Assembly: GCA_905213725.1 (NCBI GenBank)
Contig: CAJMJM010000017.1
Span: 1-23,896, forward strand
Length of the DNA: 23,896 bases
Reading direction: 5' to 3'
Origin: Collinsella aerofaciens
GTDB lineage: Bacteria; Actinomycetota; Coriobacteriia; Coriobacteriales; Coriobacteriaceae
Below the pieces are notes generated by a model. The model ran no database searches, was not told the DNA's origin, and saw only the letters and a list, made by a program, of their open reading frames with translations. Numbering within the stretch: position 1 is the first letter of the stretch; every line of letters begins with the position of its first letter. The translations under genes and the position numbers were made by a program. Below are positions 22,380-23,896 of the stretch, in pieces.

Positions 22380-23896
22380 TTACTCCACCTCGCTCTGAGC
22401 GGTCTCGGTACCGAACACAGCGCGGTACATCGGCGTCGCGCGAAGTTCCTCGGTGCTCTGCTCGCGCCCGATGCCGGTCGCGGTCTCCACACCGTGCACG
22501 AGAGGCAGCGGGGTGGCGATGCCAAACCACAAGATCATGACGGCCAGGATGATTTCGGGGATAAGCGTGAGCGCTGGGGCCTCATGCTTGCCCATGCCCT
22601 GGGGCGCATGGCCGAATACCGACTTGAGTGCGATGCGGGTGAGCGCGGAGATGGCCACGGTAAGGCCGAGGGCGACCACGACGACCAGCCACATGGGACC
22701 GGCGGTAACACCGGCGACAAAAGTCAGGAACTCGGAGATAAACATGCCAAAGGGCGGGAAGGCACCAAGACCGAGCAGCGCCAGGACGGCGAGCGCGGCG
22801 GTTGCGGGGGCAACCTCGACGACGCCCTGGATCTTGGCCAGGCTACGCGTGCCAAAGGCGTGCTGGATGTTGCCGGACACGCAGAAAGCAAGCGTCTTGG
22901 TAAAGCCGTGGAACACGCAGTGCAGCAGGGCCGCGGCGATACCCAGCGGGCCACCGATACCCAGGCACAGGGCGATAACGCCCACGTTCTCCACAGACGA
23001 GTACGCAAAGCGGCGCTTGAGGTCGTCCTGACGAAACATCGAAAGCGCCGCCACCAAAATGGACAGCGTGCCGACGATCAGCAACAAAAGCTGCGGATAC
23101 TCGGCGCCCACGGCCTGGATGGTAAAGCCGTAGAAGCGCATGATCACAAGCATGGCGCACTTAAGCAGCACGCCCGAGAGCAGGGCCGAGACAGGGCTCG
23201 GGGCCTGGGAGTGGGCATCGGGCAGCCAAGTGTGCATGGGGAACAGGCCGGCCTTGGTGCCAAAGCCGATCACGATAAACGCAAAGGCGAGGCGCATGAG
23301 CGTCGGGTCGAACTGGTTGGCATACGGCAGCACGCACGACAGGAACGCGGCCTCGTGGGCGTTGGGAATCACGTCGGCGGCGTTGGCGTAGATCAACAGC
23401 GTACCGAACAGGCCAAAGGCCACGCCGGCGGTGCAGACCATCGCATACTTCCAAGAAGCCTCGAGGGCCGTCTTGTTCTTGTAGATACCCACGAGGAACA
23501 CGGTGGAAAGCGTGGTTGCCTCCACGGCGGCCCAGGTGAGGAGCATGGTGGTGGACTGGCACGCGATCAGCATGGTGAACACAAACAGGCTAAACAGCGC
23601 AAAATACTGCTTGGCGCTCTCGGCGGGCATGTAGCCATCCTCGATATCGGCCTTTACATAGGGCAGCGAGAACAGCCCCGTAAGAAAACCGATAAAGCCG
23701 ATGAGCAGCACAAAGATGGCGCCCAGCGAATCGAGGAGGAACCACAGGCCAAGAGCGCTCGCGGTGTCGCCGCTCATAAGGACGTCACCGGCCGTCACAA
23801 TCGACAGCACCAGTACGGCTGCGACGGAGACCAGGTTGAGACCGGCAAATACGTTATAGGACGTATTCTTGGGCAAAAACGCCATGACCAGCGAGA
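22380..23896 (-). CDS. hyfF: Hydrogenase membrane subunit HyfF-like, 5' end outside window
   Basis: A multi-spanning membrane protein of the NuoN/NuoL/MrpD type. Family signatures are WAAVEATTLSTVFLVGIY, IGFGTKAGLFPMHTWLPDAH (with the conserved Lys for proton transfer), SPVSALLSGVLLK and YSSVENVGVIALCLGIGG. It matches E. coli HyfF best. The frame is open to the window edge. An ATG exists at 23885, but E. coli HyfF has more residues before the same point and the open codons before the ATG look like the end of a first membrane helix, so I think the true start lies beyond the edge. It is the probable proton-translocating arm of the complex. Confidence 0.9.
   Translation of the reverse strand, partial: SLVMAFLPKNTSYNVFAGLNLVSVAAVLVLSIVTAGDVLMSGDTASALGLWFLLDSLGAIFVLLIGFIGFLTGLFSLPYVKADIEDGYMPAESAKQYFALFSLFVFTMLIACQSTTMLLTWAAVEATTLSTVFLVGIYKNKTALEASWKYAMVCTAGVAFGLFGTLLIYANAADVIPNAHEAAFLSCVLPYANQFDPTLMRLAFAFIVIGFGTKAGLFPMHTWLPDAHSQAPSPVSALLSGVLLKCAMLVIMRFYGFTIQAVGAEYPQLLLLIVGTLSILVAALSMFRQDDLKRRFAYSSVENVGVIALCLGIGGPLGIAAALLHCVFHGFTKTLAFCVSGNIQHAFGTRSLAKIQGVVEVAPATAALAVLALLGLGAFPPFGMFISEFLTFVAGVTAGPMWLVVVVALGLTVAISALTRIALKSVFGHAPQGMGKHEAPALTLIPEIILAVMILWFGIATPLPLVHGVETATGIGREQSTEELRATPMYRAVFGTETAQSEVE

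Noticed and set aside
1..23896. CRISPR arrays, prophage genes, IS elements with transposases
   Set aside because: No regularly spaced direct repeats, no phage structural genes and no transposase frames were seen.

Overview
The window is a GC-rich bacterial chromosome segment in which every protein gene and both tRNA genes lie on the minus strand. The gene content (a formate-hydrogenlyase-type NiFe hydrogenase operon, a complete selenocysteine decoding set, a molybdenum hydroxylase, and an NADP-type glutamate dehydrogenase with clostridial-type numbering) fits an anaerobic gut actinobacterium of the Coriobacteriia. A Collinsella-like organism is my best guess from protein wording and intergenic repeats; this is inference and was not searched.

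Layout from left to right, with transcription running right to left. 1-283: no gene, one long inverted repeat and a clpX 3' hairpin. 284-3775: the protein quality-control cluster tig-clpP-clpX. Both tig and clpX are interrupted by a single in-frame nonsense codon (TAG in tig, TAA in clpX), with the reading frame intact on both sides. 3867-3950: tRNA-Leu(UAG). 3951-4366: a gene-free stretch with two palindromic repeat structures. 4367-8112: a two-gene molybdenum hydroxylase (FAD subunit, then a fused 2Fe-2S/molybdopterin subunit). 8343-9698: gdhA with its own terminator. 9955-10998: mobA followed by a Cys-rich DUF3343 protein. 11153-11249: tRNA-Sec (UCA) with its own terminator. 11399-14820: selB and selA, overlapping. 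14897-17014: a DMSO-reductase-family molybdoenzyme with a Cys (not Sec) at the expected Mo-ligand position. 17137-23896: hyfF(partial)-hycE-hycF-hycG-hycH-hycI-formate/nitrite transporter, ending in a strong terminator.

The right 13 kb reads as a formate/hydrogen and selenium-molybdenum block. The membrane arm (hyfF), the hydrogenase core (hycE, hycF, hycG), its maturation factors (hycH, hycI) and a formate channel are in one operon. Molybdopterin-guanine cofactor synthesis (mobA), Sec-tRNA synthesis and decoding (selA, selB, selC) and a DUF3343 protein lie next to it. No Sec-encoding TGA is seen in the window, so the selenoprotein served by selABC must lie elsewhere.

The main things not explained by ordinary genes are the two nonsense codons in tig and clpX, a family of about 70-nt near-perfect palindromes in intergenic regions (three related copies, one with compensatory changes in both arms), a second palindrome type carrying GGGACAGG, a tRNA-Sec with C at the normally invariant U33, and a SelB with a non-canonical G4 motif.
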